A stretch of DNA of 64,000 nt, from positions 32,674-96,673 of the forward strand of contig JBKCOM010000035.1 of the NCBI GenBank assembly GCA_046309775.1. The letters are read 5' to 3'. The stretch is from JAIXWP01 sp046309775. GTDB taxonomy: Bacteria; Bacteroidota; Bacteroidia; Flavobacteriales_D; Sanyastnellaceae. The notes beneath the pieces were generated by a model, which saw nothing but the letters and a program-made list of their open reading frames with translations, was not told where the DNA came from and did no database searches. Positions 18,753 through 28,100 of this stretch are shown one piece after another. Position 1 is the first letter of the stretch; every line of letters starts with the position of its first letter. Made by a program: the position numbers and the translations under genes.

Positions 18753-20606
18753 TCACTCACTAATTTTTGTCAAATCCAACTCAATTTCCAATGCGCAGCC
18801 TTTACCTTGAGCAGCACGAATGTCCAAACTGCCGCCTATAGCGTGGATTCGCCTCTTCATATTACCAATTCCATTTCCTGATTTAGTTTGATTGTTATCG
18901 AAGCCAACACCGTCGTCGCTGATTCTCATTATGAGTTTGCCATCCACTATTTTCATTTCAATTTGAATATTCAGGGCCTGACTGTACTTCAATATATTGT
19001 TGATTGCCTCTTTAAATGTAAGATATAAGTTACGTCTTGCAAATGTAGAAATTCGCAATTCATCAATACCAGAGTGTATCCGGTAATTCACTTTGATATT
19101 AGCCGCTGAAAGTACTTCTGAAAGATGTGATTTCATTCGGAGAATCAGATTTTCGCCTTGGTCATTTTTCGGGTTTATAACCCAAATAATATCACTCATT
19201 TTCTCCATCATATCGGAACTGCTTCGATTGATTCTTTCCATTAGTTTTTTACTTTCATCAGGCTTTTGATCGAATTGCAGTATTGCGGCATCGCTATAGA
19301 TGCGAATGCTGGATAGAGAAGCACCGATATCATCATGAAGATCGGAGGCTATTCTATTTCTTTCTGTGTGGATTGCCTCAAGTTTGTCTTTTAGTGCAGC
19401 CATTTCCTGACTTTTCTGCTTTTCCTGAAGGTCTTGTATAATAGTCAATTCACGTATTTGTTGCCGCTGTTTTCTTATTTTAAATAGAATAAAGAATGTT
19501 AGTGAGAGGGCAATTACAAGACTAATAAGCAACCACTGAGTTTTTTTTCTAAGGCTGATTTCGGCTTGCTGATTCTTGGTGGTTTCTTTGAGTACTTCAA
19601 GATTTTGCTTTTTATTGAAATACTCCGTCAATAAAAATGATCGTTGCTCAAGTTGTTTTTTAGTCTGCTGATTTTTGAGCTGGTATAGTTGATGAAACAA
19701 CTCGCTGGCTTGTTCCACTTGCTCAAGTTGAAAACAAACTTCAATGGCTTTTTCAAGAAATGTAATACGGGAAAGTTCCGTGTTCAAGGAGTCTTTTCCA
19801 ATCTCTAGACCGCGGTTAAGCCATTGCATAGTTGCTTCACTATCTTTATTTTTTAGAGTACACTTCATTAAACTTGCAATGACAGTTTGTGTGACATCTT
19901 TATGTTGAGTATTTTCAACAAGCTTTAGTGCGATGTTAAAGTTTTTAATCGCTTGACTAATGTTGTTTTGAAGAAAATAGGCTTCTCCAATATTCCAATA
20001 CGCGAGGGCTATACCTCTGATTCTATTTTTAACTTTTACTTCTTGAATTGCTTGTGTGGTGTAATGAATGCAAGAATCAGGCATTCCAATTTTTAAGTAG
20101 CATTCTCCTAAATTAATTTGAGCGTGATATTTAAAAGATAAATAGCCTAATTGATGATTGAAAGGGATTAAAGCAATGGCTTGTTTGAAATTTGAAACAG
20201 CTGCTTTAAAATCACCAATATTCATCAACATTAATCCGACAAGATTTTTTGCAGATCCGATCAGCGTGTCATTTTTTAATTCAATCGCAATTTTTTCTGA
20301 TTGCAAGGCACTTGACAATCCGATATCAAATAAAGCAGTGTAGTACATAATTTCCGACTCAAAGGAGTGGAGGTAGTATTGGTCGGCGAGCGTACTTTGT
20401 GTGGAGTCTTTGTAAAATCCTCTGGACAATGTGCTTAGTGCTTTATCGTATTTGCTCGCGTCCATGTGACCATAGGTTTCCTCGATGATTTCTCGTACTT
20501 GCGGACTTGCATCTAATGGGACTACAATCTCATTTTGACCCCACGATGTGCATACATCAAGAACAAGGAGTAACAGGGAGAGAAGAAGTTGTGGCAACGG
20601 CTTCAT
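18753..20606 (-). CDS. TPR-sensor histidine kinase, HisKA_3 (NarX/DegS-like) type
   Basis: A 617-residue sensor kinase. Signal peptide (about 1-23), then TPR repeats in the periplasm (about 30-310), a coiled segment, one TM helix (about 345-367, WLLISLVIALSLTFFILF), a second coiled coil, the HisKA_3 dimerisation domain with phosphoacceptor His424 in SDLHDDIGASLSSI, and a HATPase_c domain whose G-boxes are DDGVGFD and GNGIGNMKRR. It should pass phosphate to the NarL-type regulator encoded next. The signal is unknown; TPR sensors in Bacteroidota may read peptide or protein partners. Its ATG lies 12 bases after a strong hairpin. Confidence 0.92.
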   Translation of the reverse strand: MKPLPQLLLSLLLLVLDVCTSWGQNEIVVPLDASPQVREIIEETYGHMDASKYDKALSTLSRGFYKDSTQSTLADQYYLHSFESEIMYYTALFDIGLSSALQSEKIAIELKNDTLIGSAKNLVGLMLMNIGDFKAAVSNFKQAIALIPFNHQLGYLSFKYHAQINLGECYLKIGMPDSCIHYTTQAIQEVKVKNRIRGIALAYWNIGEAYFLQNNISQAIKNFNIALKLVENTQHKDVTQTVIASLMKCTLKNKDSEATMQWLNRGLEIGKDSLNTELSRITFLEKAIEVCFQLEQVEQASELFHQLYQLKNQQTKKQLEQRSFLLTEYFNKKQNLEVLKETTKNQQAEISLRKKTQWLLISLVIALSLTFFILFKIRKQRQQIRELTIIQDLQEKQKSQEMAALKDKLEAIHTERNRIASDLHDDIGASLSSIRIYSDAAILQFDQKPDESKKLMERINRSSSDMMEKMSDIIWVINPKNDQGENLILRMKSHLSEVLSAANIKVNYRIHSGIDELRISTFARRNLYLTFKEAINNILKYSQALNIQIEMKIVDGKLIMRISDDGVGFDNNQTKSGNGIGNMKRRIHAIGGSLDIRAAQGKGCALEIELDLTKISE

Positions 20607-20617
20607 AATACTATAAA

Positions 20618-20651
20618 AGAAAGGGTTTTTTCGTATGAAAAAACCCTTTCT
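20618..20651 (-). terminator. 15-bp perfect hairpin between folE-SDR and the kinase gene
   Basis: AGAAAGGGTTTTTTC (20618-20632) and GAAAAAACCCTTTCT (20637-20651) form a perfect 15-bp stem with a 4-base loop, followed on the minus strand by TTT. It probably ends the folE-SDR transcript, but it lies only 12 bases from the kinase start codon, so it may also influence kinase expression. Confidence 0.75.
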
Positions 20652-20729
20652 AAAAAATATTTTTTATGAAAATCAAGTGTTGAAGCAAATTTGGTTCAAT
20701 GACTCGAGGCTCACAATCACTAATTTTTG

Positions 20730-21419
20730 CTACATCGCTTTTAGATTTCCGATGCCACCATCCACGTGGAGCACTTGACCAGTGATCCACGAAGCATCTT
20801 CGCTCAATAGGAAGGCCGCCATGGTTGCTAGGTCGCGAGGTGCACCGACTCTACCCAAAGGGTGCCTTTTGTTCCCAGCTTCTATTTTTTCTGGAGTGGA
20901 GAGTAGTTTCTCTGCGAGAGGCGTTTGAGTGAGGGAAGGAGCGATTGCATTGACGCGAATGGTTGGAGCCCATTCTGCCGCAAGGCTTCTTGTCAATCCT
21001 TCAATGGCGCCTTTAGCCATGCCAATGGAAGAATGGAATGCCATACCGGTTTGCACTGCTACGGTGCTAAATAAGACGACAGATGGGCATGCGGATTTTT
21101 TCAAAAGAGGATAGACCTCTCTTAATACTCTCGCTGAACCCAGCGCGTTTATTTTAAAGTCTTGAAGAATTTCTTCGTCTGTAAAGCGATGAAATGGCTT
21201 TAATGCAATAGTACCCGGACAATAAATGACACCGTCCAATGATTCGGTATTTAGTACTAGAGGAGCATCCACATTTGCGTCCCAACTCAGGAATTCACCG
21301 ACAGGAGGTTGGTTGTTGCCGCGTCCAGTGGCTACCACGTGATGACCTTTGGAATCTAGGATTTGAGCGAGTTCAGCGCCGATACCTGTCGTTCCTCCAA
21401 TGATAAGATATGTAGCCAT
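20730..21419 (-). CDS. SDR-family protein lacking the catalytic Tyr
   Basis: A 229-residue Rossmann-fold protein. The N-terminal nucleotide site GGTTGIGAE (about 8-16) and the structural motif around CPGTIAL (the usual NAG) are present. The Ser of the triad is in LFSTVAV. In the YxxxK motif the Lys is kept (MAKGAIEGL) but the Tyr position is Ile (SSIGMAK), so classical hydride-transfer chemistry is doubtful. Close relatives with H-S-S-I in place of Tyr are known among bacterial SDRs. It overlaps the folE stop by one base (TAATG), suggesting translational coupling and a pterin-related job (inference). Confidence 0.85.
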   Translation of the reverse strand: MATYLIIGGTTGIGAELAQILDSKGHHVVATGRGNNQPPVGEFLSWDANVDAPLVLNTESLDGVIYCPGTIALKPFHRFTDEEILQDFKINALGSARVLREVYPLLKKSACPSVVLFSTVAVQTGMAFHSSIGMAKGAIEGLTRSLAAEWAPTIRVNAIAPSLTQTPLAEKLLSTPEKIEAGNKRHPLGRVGAPRDLATMAAFLLSEDASWITGQVLHVDGGIGNLKAM

Positions 21420-22090
21420 TACAAACCTACGTATTTGAGAAACTCACTTTTCGTTGCATCATCAGCGAATGCGCCACCGTAATAGGATGTAACAGTGCTA
21501 CTATTTACATCTTGCACGCCGCGGCTGCTCACACAGAGATGTACAGCATCAATCAAGATTGCAACATCTTCGGTTCCAAGAATCGACTTTAATTCATTAG
21601 CTATCTGAATGGTAAGTCTTTCTTGTACCTGAGGTCGTTTGGCAAAATGCTGCACGATGCGGTTGAGTTTAGAAAGCCCAATTACTTGTCCATTGGAGAT
21701 ATAAGCTAAATGTGCTTTTCCGATAATCGGAACGAAGTGGTGCTCGCAATTAGAATAGAATGTGATATTCTTTTCGACCAACATTTCATTATATTGGTAC
21801 TTGTTCTCAAAGAGCTTTATATCAGGCTTATTTTCAGGGTTCAGACCACTGAATATTTCCTTAACATACATTTTAGCCACTCTGTGAGGTGTGCCTGATA
21901 GACTATCGTCGGTCAAGTCAAGACCTAGGATTTCCATTATATCGCGGAATTTGGCCTCGATCTGGTCAATCTTTTCCGCGTCACTCAATTCAAAGGCATC
22001 CTCTCTCAGCGGTGTTTCGATGGATGTCATTACGTGTTGGTCGCCCATCTCATCAATTTGGATGCGCAAAGTTTCAGCATGTACAGACAT
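21419..22090 (-). CDS. folE: GTP cyclohydrolase I
   Basis: A 223-residue enzyme that converts GTP to 7,8-dihydroneopterin triphosphate, the first step to folate and tetrahydropterins (and to queuosine precursors through QueD). Zinc and active-site residues are visible in NCEHHFVPI and in HLCVSSRG, with the QERLT motif before them. The N-terminal about 45 residues are an acidic extension before the conserved core. With queE at 38.3 kb the window holds two enzymes that feed deazapurine synthesis, though they are far apart. Confidence 0.96.
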   Translation of the reverse strand: MSVHAETLRIQIDEMGDQHVMTSIETPLREDAFELSDAEKIDQIEAKFRDIMEILGLDLTDDSLSGTPHRVAKMYVKEIFSGLNPENKPDIKLFENKYQYNEMLVEKNITFYSNCEHHFVPIIGKAHLAYISNGQVIGLSKLNRIVQHFAKRPQVQERLTIQIANELKSILGTEDVAILIDAVHLCVSSRGVQDVNSSTVTSYYGGAFADDATKSEFLKYVGL

Positions 22091-22195
22091 TTAATTTGGC
22101 ATTCGATTGTACGAATGAGTATGATAAACATGGATAGAATCAATATGTTCTATTAATTTTTTTTGAACTTTTTTAATTAGCTTGCGCTCTAAACA

Positions 22196-23650
22196 ATGTT
22201 TGGTATGACTGAAAAATTAAGTCAGTTTATTTCTTTGGTTTTTGTTTTCTCAATTGGATTACTTTGTTCGGCGCAAGATAATAGTGATGGAGATCTTCGA
22301 AAGTACTATGGTGAGGGAGGAAGAGAAATTAATGATATCAATGAAATTCGTAAAGAAAAGGTTTTGGTCATATCCCAGGAAGGCTATCGTACTTTTTCGC
22401 ATATCGGAAGCGTTGGAGATTTGATTAAAAACAATAACGGAGAACTCCCTGCTTTGAAACCTCTCAAAAGCGACTTGAGTAGTAACGTTTCATTCGAATT
22501 TGGTACGATGTATTTGAAAATGGGTCCGAACGATCACTCTGATCTTTCTTATGCACGTGATATGGATTCTGGGCGCCCAATGAAAAAAAAATACACCCAA
22601 ACGAATGTTGACTCAATCGTTGGGGAGTGCAGCCATCTAGGCAATTTTCTTTCATATAATCTGGCATTGGCTGGATTGGTAGATACTTCAGGAAGTTTTT
22701 TTAATGATGCTGAAAAGCATTTGAAACTTGACGTTACTATTGAGAAATTAAACTTCAAAACGAGCTTCAATCCTTATATTACGATGGCTGAAGCTACCTT
22801 TACTCTGGATATAAAGGATGTTTATGGAACAGAAATATTTAGCGAGACCTTGACCCTTAAGACGAATTTATATGAAGGAAGTTATGCTGTTTTATATCTT
22901 GAAGACTTCGACTGTGATTACCAATTGAGTCAATATGCAATAAGAGGTTTTTTACTTTTTGATTTATCTCAAGCGCTTGCGTTTGAGATTTCTCATTCGC
23001 AAAGCATTAATAATAAATTAAAAGAACGCGCCACTGCGCTTTCAGGTCCTGCAGTAGAGGAGTCTTTGGTGATTAAAAAGATGCCTAATGCCAATAGTTC
23101 AGTAAATCAGCTTCTTGAAGCTGTGGTGACTATTGAGACAGATGACGGACATGGAAGCGGTTGCTTGGTTAGCGAGGATGGATATATTATTTCAAACCAT
23201 CATGTGGCTGGAGTAAAAACGAAAAAGCTTAAGGTAATTCTGAATGACGGGTCAGAGTATTCCGCAGAGTTGGTTCGCAGTGATGCTTATTCGGATCTTG
23301 CTCTTATCAAAATATCTTCCGATCGCAAGTTCAGATTTCTTAATGCAAAAGCTGAGAGTAAAGTGGGTTTAGGTGATAAGGTTAGAGTAATTGGAACACC
23401 GGCTGATCCGAAATTAGGTCAGACGCTCACTGCCGGAATTATTAGTAGTTTGAGGAAAAATAACAGGCTCGACTTGATCCAAACTGACGCACATATTAGT
23501 CCTGGAAATAGCGGCGGAGCATTAATAGATGGGAATGGTGAGTTGATTGGAATTGTTTCATCAAAGGCAATGGGGATAATTACTGAAGGTATTGGTTTTG
23601 CAATTCCGGTAAAGTATGTCATAGAGCGGTTAAATGTAAATTTTGAATAA
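22196..23650 (+). CDS. Exported trypsin-like (S1C) serine protease, first of three tandem paralogues
   Basis: A 484-residue protein with a signal peptide (cleavage near CSAQ). Residues about 25-300 are a beta-rich unknown domain. The C-terminal about 180 residues are a trypsin-like S1C domain of the HtrA type with a complete triad: His336 (NHHV), Asp367 (SDLAL) and Ser439 (GNSGGA). No PDZ domain follows, unlike DegP/HtrA. An in-frame ATG at 22205 is an alternative start. The next gene starts five bases after the stop. The three proteins share the same architecture, so local duplication is likely. The N-terminal domain may tether or regulate the protease (inference). Confidence 0.88.
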   Translation: MFGMTEKLSQFISLVFVFSIGLLCSAQDNSDGDLRKYYGEGGREINDINEIRKEKVLVISQEGYRTFSHIGSVGDLIKNNNGELPALKPLKSDLSSNVSFEFGTMYLKMGPNDHSDLSYARDMDSGRPMKKKYTQTNVDSIVGECSHLGNFLSYNLALAGLVDTSGSFFNDAEKHLKLDVTIEKLNFKTSFNPYITMAEATFTLDIKDVYGTEIFSETLTLKTNLYEGSYAVLYLEDFDCDYQLSQYAIRGFLLFDLSQALAFEISHSQSINNKLKERATALSGPAVEESLVIKKMPNANSSVNQLLEAVVTIETDDGHGSGCLVSEDGYIISNHHVAGVKTKKLKVILNDGSEYSAELVRSDAYSDLALIKISSDRKFRFLNAKAESKVGLGDKVRVIGTPADPKLGQTLTAGIISSLRKNNRLDLIQTDAHISPGNSGGALIDGNGELIGIVSSKAMGIITEGIGFAIPVKYVIERLNVNFE

Positions 23651-23654
23651 GGAA

Positions 23655-25202
23655 ATGATTTCGCAACTAGTTAGATTTTCATTTTTTCTATGCGTGTTTC
23701 TAATGAGCAGTTGCGCGACATTGCTTTCTAGAAAAACTGTTTATGTGTCGTCCAAAGATGAAAAGGCGAGTGTTTATGTGAATGATATTTATACTAGTGA
23801 GTATGCGGGAGCTTCTATTCGCAAGCACGCGCCTTGTATTGTTACCACAACTCGGTCAGGATATAAAACTAAAAGCACTGTAGTTGAACCTAAGCGATTT
23901 GATCCGGCAGTGCTTGTAACTGCTATGCCTGCAGCACTTATTCTGTATGCAAACGGGGGAAATGCAGAAGGTTCTTTTGTCACTTATGGAATAATCGCTG
24001 GACTTGATTATTGGATAGCAGGGAAAATGCATAAAAAAAGATTTGAGGTTGACGGTATGGACAAACTACCGGTTTCCCAATTTGAAGATGTCTATGTTCG
24101 GATGAAATCAGATATAGATTCTCTGCGCTTTGAGAACGTGAAGATTTACGATTGTAGAAGTTACAGTGATTGGTTGATCAAGAAGAATCGAATTCAATCT
24201 ATGAGTGAAAAGTTTTTGGATGAGCCACCTTTCTGGCTAAACCAAACGTTGGATGATTTGGGATATATGAATTTTCAGAATGATATCATTAGTAACTACG
24301 ATAAAAATCTCTCGGTAGCTGTTCAACTCTTAGATGTTCAGGAATTTCGCATTAAGAATTTTGCAACGTCTGTAAAGATTAATGTTCGCTACACTTTTTC
24401 TGATTTGTTTGGAAATGCTCTTAGCTCCGTTGATGTGAAGAGCGAATCCGCACTTTTTTCAAATGGATATTTTTTTTCAGAATATCAGAGCTCTCTTGCG
24501 ATGAGGGATGCCCTCATTAATGGACTTTCGGAAGCACTTAGGAGTGATGAATTTACATCACTTTATAATCGAACACGTGAGGCATTTAACAATGCATATT
24601 CGAAGGGTGATGCTACTATGATTAAAGCTCCAATCGAATCTCGTCCAGATTTTCAAAATATGGCAGACGCACAAATTACCATTGAAGGAGTTATAGATGG
24701 ATATCATGGCAGCGGCTGTTTGATTTCTCCAGATGGTTTGGCAATAACTTCTCATCGCGTCGTAGGCTCGAAAGATGAAGTGGAAGTAATTTTTTCCAAT
24801 GGAGTAAAGAAGAAGGCGAAGGTCATAAAAAGAGATCCAGTAAGCAATATTGTTTTGCTAAGTTCAGATACAACTGGTGTTTCTTCTTTAAAGCTTTCGA
24901 AGGCTACTGCCGGTCGTACAGGTGAGAGTGTTTATTGTGTGGGATCACCAGTGAATAAAGCCCTGTCACAATCCATTAGTTCTGGTATTGTCAGCGGTTA
25001 TCGGCAACAAAATGGAATGGTATTTTTACAAACAGACGCCAAGGTGTCTAATGGAAATAATGGAAGTCCACTCATTGATCAAAATGGTTTCGTGATGGGT
25101 ATTGTCAATGAAAAATACCTCGGAGTCGCGCTGGAAGGTCTGTCATTTGCGGTATCTGCTGAGGATATTATAAGAGGTCTTAATCTTAATACAGAATACT
25201 AA
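23655..25202 (+). CDS. Lipoprotein S1C pseudoprotease, second of three
   Basis: A 515-residue paralogue of its neighbours. The N-terminus is a lipoprotein signal (MSSC lipobox, Cys about 20), followed by a PEGA-like segment (about 25-75), a hydrophobic Gly/Ala-rich stretch (about 80-115), and a middle domain like those of its neighbours. The C-terminal S1C domain has lost the whole triad by alignment with both neighbours: His to Arg368 (SHRVVG), Asp to Asn398 (VSNIVLL), Ser to Asn469 (GNNGSPL). The reading frame is intact and fold-defining residues (GSGCLIS, QTDAKV, GIV) are kept, so it is a pseudoprotease, not a decayed gene. An in-frame TTG at 23643 is less likely as start. Its stop overlaps the next ATG (TAATG). 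Confidence 0.87.
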   Translation: MISQLVRFSFFLCVFLMSSCATLLSRKTVYVSSKDEKASVYVNDIYTSEYAGASIRKHAPCIVTTTRSGYKTKSTVVEPKRFDPAVLVTAMPAALILYANGGNAEGSFVTYGIIAGLDYWIAGKMHKKRFEVDGMDKLPVSQFEDVYVRMKSDIDSLRFENVKIYDCRSYSDWLIKKNRIQSMSEKFLDEPPFWLNQTLDDLGYMNFQNDIISNYDKNLSVAVQLLDVQEFRIKNFATSVKINVRYTFSDLFGNALSSVDVKSESALFSNGYFFSEYQSSLAMRDALINGLSEALRSDEFTSLYNRTREAFNNAYSKGDATMIKAPIESRPDFQNMADAQITIEGVIDGYHGSGCLISPDGLAITSHRVVGSKDEVEVIFSNGVKKKAKVIKRDPVSNIVLLSSDTTGVSSLKLSKATAGRTGESVYCVGSPVNKALSQSISSGIVSGYRQQNGMVFLQTDAKVSNGNNGSPLIDQNGFVMGIVNEKYLGVALEGLSFAVSAEDIIRGLNLNTEY

Positions 25203-26473
25203 TGAAAAGGATATTTATTTTTCTTGCATTGGTTTTCTCAGTTTTGAGCTCCGTAGCGCAAATTGCCACAGTGCTGCCCACTAGGGAAGATGGTCAGAAA
25301 TATATTACTACAGAGGAAATTTATTTTGATTTGAAAGAGGGAGAGATTACCGAGAGTTATTACAAGACCGAGACCCAAAGAAAGGAGGGCCGCTACAATA
25401 AAATATCTTCAAATAGTGATGAGATTATCGAGGTGAGTTCGAGTCTCGAAGGCTACCTCTATGGACTTCTCAGAGAGAGCAATTTTATTGATACTACCGA
25501 AAGGATTTTTCCTGATTACAAAAATTCGCTGCATTTGAGCATGAGGGTTCATCGGCTTGAATTCAGTTATATTCGTTCCAAGAGTAGAAAAGGTATCAAG
25601 GCTGTTTACCTGAAAATGTTTGCAGATATGGAGTTATCTTCATATTATGGGAAGTCACTAATAAAGGAGAACATCGCCGTTGAAGAGTTGATAGCGAATA
25701 GAGATGAGACAGATTGGGAAATAGGCTTTACCAAGCTTATAAAAAATATCCTAATTCAGTTCATAACAGAAGAAAAGGTCGAGGCTCTTATTAGGTCTAC
25801 GGATTATTTTGACGCAGCGGATATTTCAACATTTGAAAAAATTGATATTCGAGGCGGATCTGCACTCTTAGATTGGGAGTTCCTGTCTTACGCAGTTCCC
25901 ACTATTATTACCGATGATGGCCACGGAAGTGCTTGCGTTATTTCGAGTAACGGCTATTTAATTACAAATTTTCATGTTGTGGGACAAAATGAAACGGTCA
26001 AGGTAAAGTTCAAAGACGGAACAGTTTCAGAAGGAAAGGTTTTGCGAAAACACCCTGACTGTGATTTGGCATTACTAAAAGTTGAACGCGATAATTTACC
26101 CGCTCTGTTTCCTAATGCTCAGGAGCCTGAGATTGGTAGCACTGTTTACTTAATGGGAACACCCGCGGATACATTACTAAGCCAATCCGTTTTTAAAGGT
26201 GTAATAAGTGGTCGCCGCTCTTTTGCCGACTTCAGCTATCTCCAAACGGATGCAAAGGTGAATCCAGGCAACAGCGGTGGAGCGATGTTTAACGAAAGGG
26301 GTGAACTTATTGGTATTGTGAGCTCTAAATATGTGGGTTACGGAATCGAAGGTATCGGTTTTGCTGTTCCTATCGACCAAATTAGAGCCCGCTTGAATGT
26401 CTTGTTACCTGAGATAAAAAAGCAAAATGACCCAGTTCTAATAGCGAAACCAATAAAATCTAAAAAGAAATAA
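25202..26473 (+). CDS. Exported trypsin-like (S1C) serine protease, third of three
   Basis: A 423-residue protein with a signal peptide (cleavage near SVAQ, about 20). Residues about 30-220 are the beta-rich N-terminal domain; about 228-410 are the S1C protease domain with an intact triad: His258 (NFHVVG), Asp288 (CDLALL) and Ser358 (GNSGGA). The C-terminus is a short Lys-rich tail (KSKKK) without PDZ. The start codon overlaps the stop of the pseudoprotease gene, implying translational coupling and roughly matched synthesis of the two proteins. Confidence 0.88.
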   Translation: MKRIFIFLALVFSVLSSVAQIATVLPTREDGQKYITTEEIYFDLKEGEITESYYKTETQRKEGRYNKISSNSDEIIEVSSSLEGYLYGLLRESNFIDTTERIFPDYKNSLHLSMRVHRLEFSYIRSKSRKGIKAVYLKMFADMELSSYYGKSLIKENIAVEELIANRDETDWEIGFTKLIKNILIQFITEEKVEALIRSTDYFDAADISTFEKIDIRGGSALLDWEFLSYAVPTIITDDGHGSACVISSNGYLITNFHVVGQNETVKVKFKDGTVSEGKVLRKHPDCDLALLKVERDNLPALFPNAQEPEIGSTVYLMGTPADTLLSQSVFKGVISGRRSFADFSYLQTDAKVNPGNSGGAMFNERGELIGIVSSKYVGYGIEGIGFAVPIDQIRARLNVLLPEIKKQNDPVLIAKPIKSKKK

Positions 26474-26523
26474 GGATTTTGAATTATTATTGCGACTCTT
26501 CACAAAACCATTAACCAATTCTT

Positions 26524-28098
26524 ATGAGTAATATTTGGATTAAAAAGCCTTTAAACCTTCTTCTAAATGAATCAGAAGGCGAAAAGGGAGGATTGAAAAG
26601 AACATTGGGCGCGACAAATCTCGTGCTTTTAGGTATAGGAGCCATTATTGGCGCTGGTCTTTTTGTTAGAACGGCTGCGGCTTCTGCTGAGGCTGCTGGT
26701 CCTGCGGTTACATTGAGTTTTGTTGTTGCTGCCATTGGTTGTGCTTTCGCGGGATTATGCTATGCGGAATTCGCTTCGATGTTTCCGATTGCAGGCAGCG
26801 CATACACATATGCCTATGTTACGATGGGTGAATTGGTAGCCTGGATTATTGGTTGGGCATTGATTATGGAATACGCACTTGGCGCTGCCACGGTGTCCAT
26901 CGCTTGGAGTGAGTATCTTAATAATCTGCTGGGAGGGGCTATTCCTTATGAATGGTGTCACTCGCCATTTGAAACGCTCTATACAGTTAGCGGAGATGCA
27001 CTAGCAACTATTACTGCGGCATTCCCTGATTTTAAGGGAGCTAAGGACGGTGTCTTAGTACTTTCGGATAGTCAATACGAACAACTCCCTTCAAATCTTG
27101 CAGCTCTTGTTACTGCCCAAGATGGAATTGTTAATGCACCTGCTCTAATAATTCTACTTGCACTGACGATGCTTTTAATCAAGGGTACCCAAGAGTCGGC
27201 AATCGTAAATGGTATCATTGTGTTTATTAAAGTAGCAATCGTGCTCGTGTTTATCGCCGTAGGTTGGGCCTATATTAAACCAGAGAATCACGTTCCATAT
27301 ATGATTCCTGAGGGCACACCAGGCCATGAAGGTTTCTTCGAGTGGGGTTGGGGAGGAGTACTGGGTGGCGCTGCCATCGTTTTCTTCGCGTTCATCGGTT
27401 TTGATGCTGTAAGCACCGCTGCTCAGGAGGCAAAAAATCCAAAGAAAGACATGCCTATTGGTATCCTCGGTTCGCTCGCTGTGTGCACTGTACTTTACGT
27501 ACTCTTTAGTTATGTTCTTACAGGTGTAGCCAACTATACAGAGTTCCAAACTGCGGGAAAGGAGGCTTCCGTTGCTTATGCAATCAACACTTACATGACA
27601 GGCTGGGAATGGCTGGGTACAGGAGTTAGTATTGCTATTCTCGCTGGTTTCTCCTCTGTGATTCTGGTGATGTTGATGGGACAAAGCCGCGTGTTTTACA
27701 GTATGTCCAATGATGGATTGATTCCAAAAGCTTTTGCCGATTTGCACCCAAAGTATAGAACTCCCTATAAGTCAAACTGGATATTATTCTTATTCGTGGG
27801 GGCCTTTGCGGCGTTCGTTCCTGGAAGTGTTGCGGGCGATCTAACATCGTTTGGTACCCTCTTCGCATTCGTTTTGGTGTGTTTGGCAGTATTACTTTTA
27901 AGAAAGTCAAATCCTGATTTGGAGCGCCCATTTAAAACACCTTTGGTTCCAATTGTGCCAATACTAGGAATCCTTGTTTGTGGATTAATGATCATTTCTT
28001 TGGACATCAATACCCTTCAAGTAGCAGGATTTTGGATGATAGCAGGTATCATTATATACTTTGCCTACGGTCTAAAGAATAGCAAGCTTCAAAAGTAA
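26524..28098 (+). CDS. APC-superfamily amino-acid permease
   Basis: A 524-residue transporter with about 12 TM helices. The substrate-binding first-helix motif GIGAIIGAGLFVRT (about 37-50) is that of cationic-amino-acid-transporter-like APC proteins, and the FFAFIGFDAVSTAAQEAKNP motif in the middle is also typical. It probably takes up amino acids by proton symport. A TATTATTG box (26485-26492), one base from consensus, lies 31 bases before the ATG. hemF follows two bases after the stop. Confidence 0.9.
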   Translation: MSNIWIKKPLNLLLNESEGEKGGLKRTLGATNLVLLGIGAIIGAGLFVRTAAASAEAAGPAVTLSFVVAAIGCAFAGLCYAEFASMFPIAGSAYTYAYVTMGELVAWIIGWALIMEYALGAATVSIAWSEYLNNLLGGAIPYEWCHSPFETLYTVSGDALATITAAFPDFKGAKDGVLVLSDSQYEQLPSNLAALVTAQDGIVNAPALIILLALTMLLIKGTQESAIVNGIIVFIKVAIVLVFIAVGWAYIKPENHVPYMIPEGTPGHEGFFEWGWGGVLGGAAIVFFAFIGFDAVSTAAQEAKNPKKDMPIGILGSLAVCTVLYVLFSYVLTGVANYTEFQTAGKEASVAYAINTYMTGWEWLGTGVSIAILAGFSSVILVMLMGQSRVFYSMSNDGLIPKAFADLHPKYRTPYKSNWILFLFVGAFAAFVPGSVAGDLTSFGTLFAFVLVCLAVLLLRKSNPDLERPFKTPLVPIVPILGILVCGLMIISLDINTLQVAGFWMIAGIIIYFAYGLKNSKLQK

Positions 28099-28100
28099 AA

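Noticed and set aside
23655..25202. Middle protease gene as a decayed pseudogene
   Set aside because: The frame is intact over 515 codons, the lipoprotein signal is good and structural motifs are kept; loss is confined to catalytic positions.
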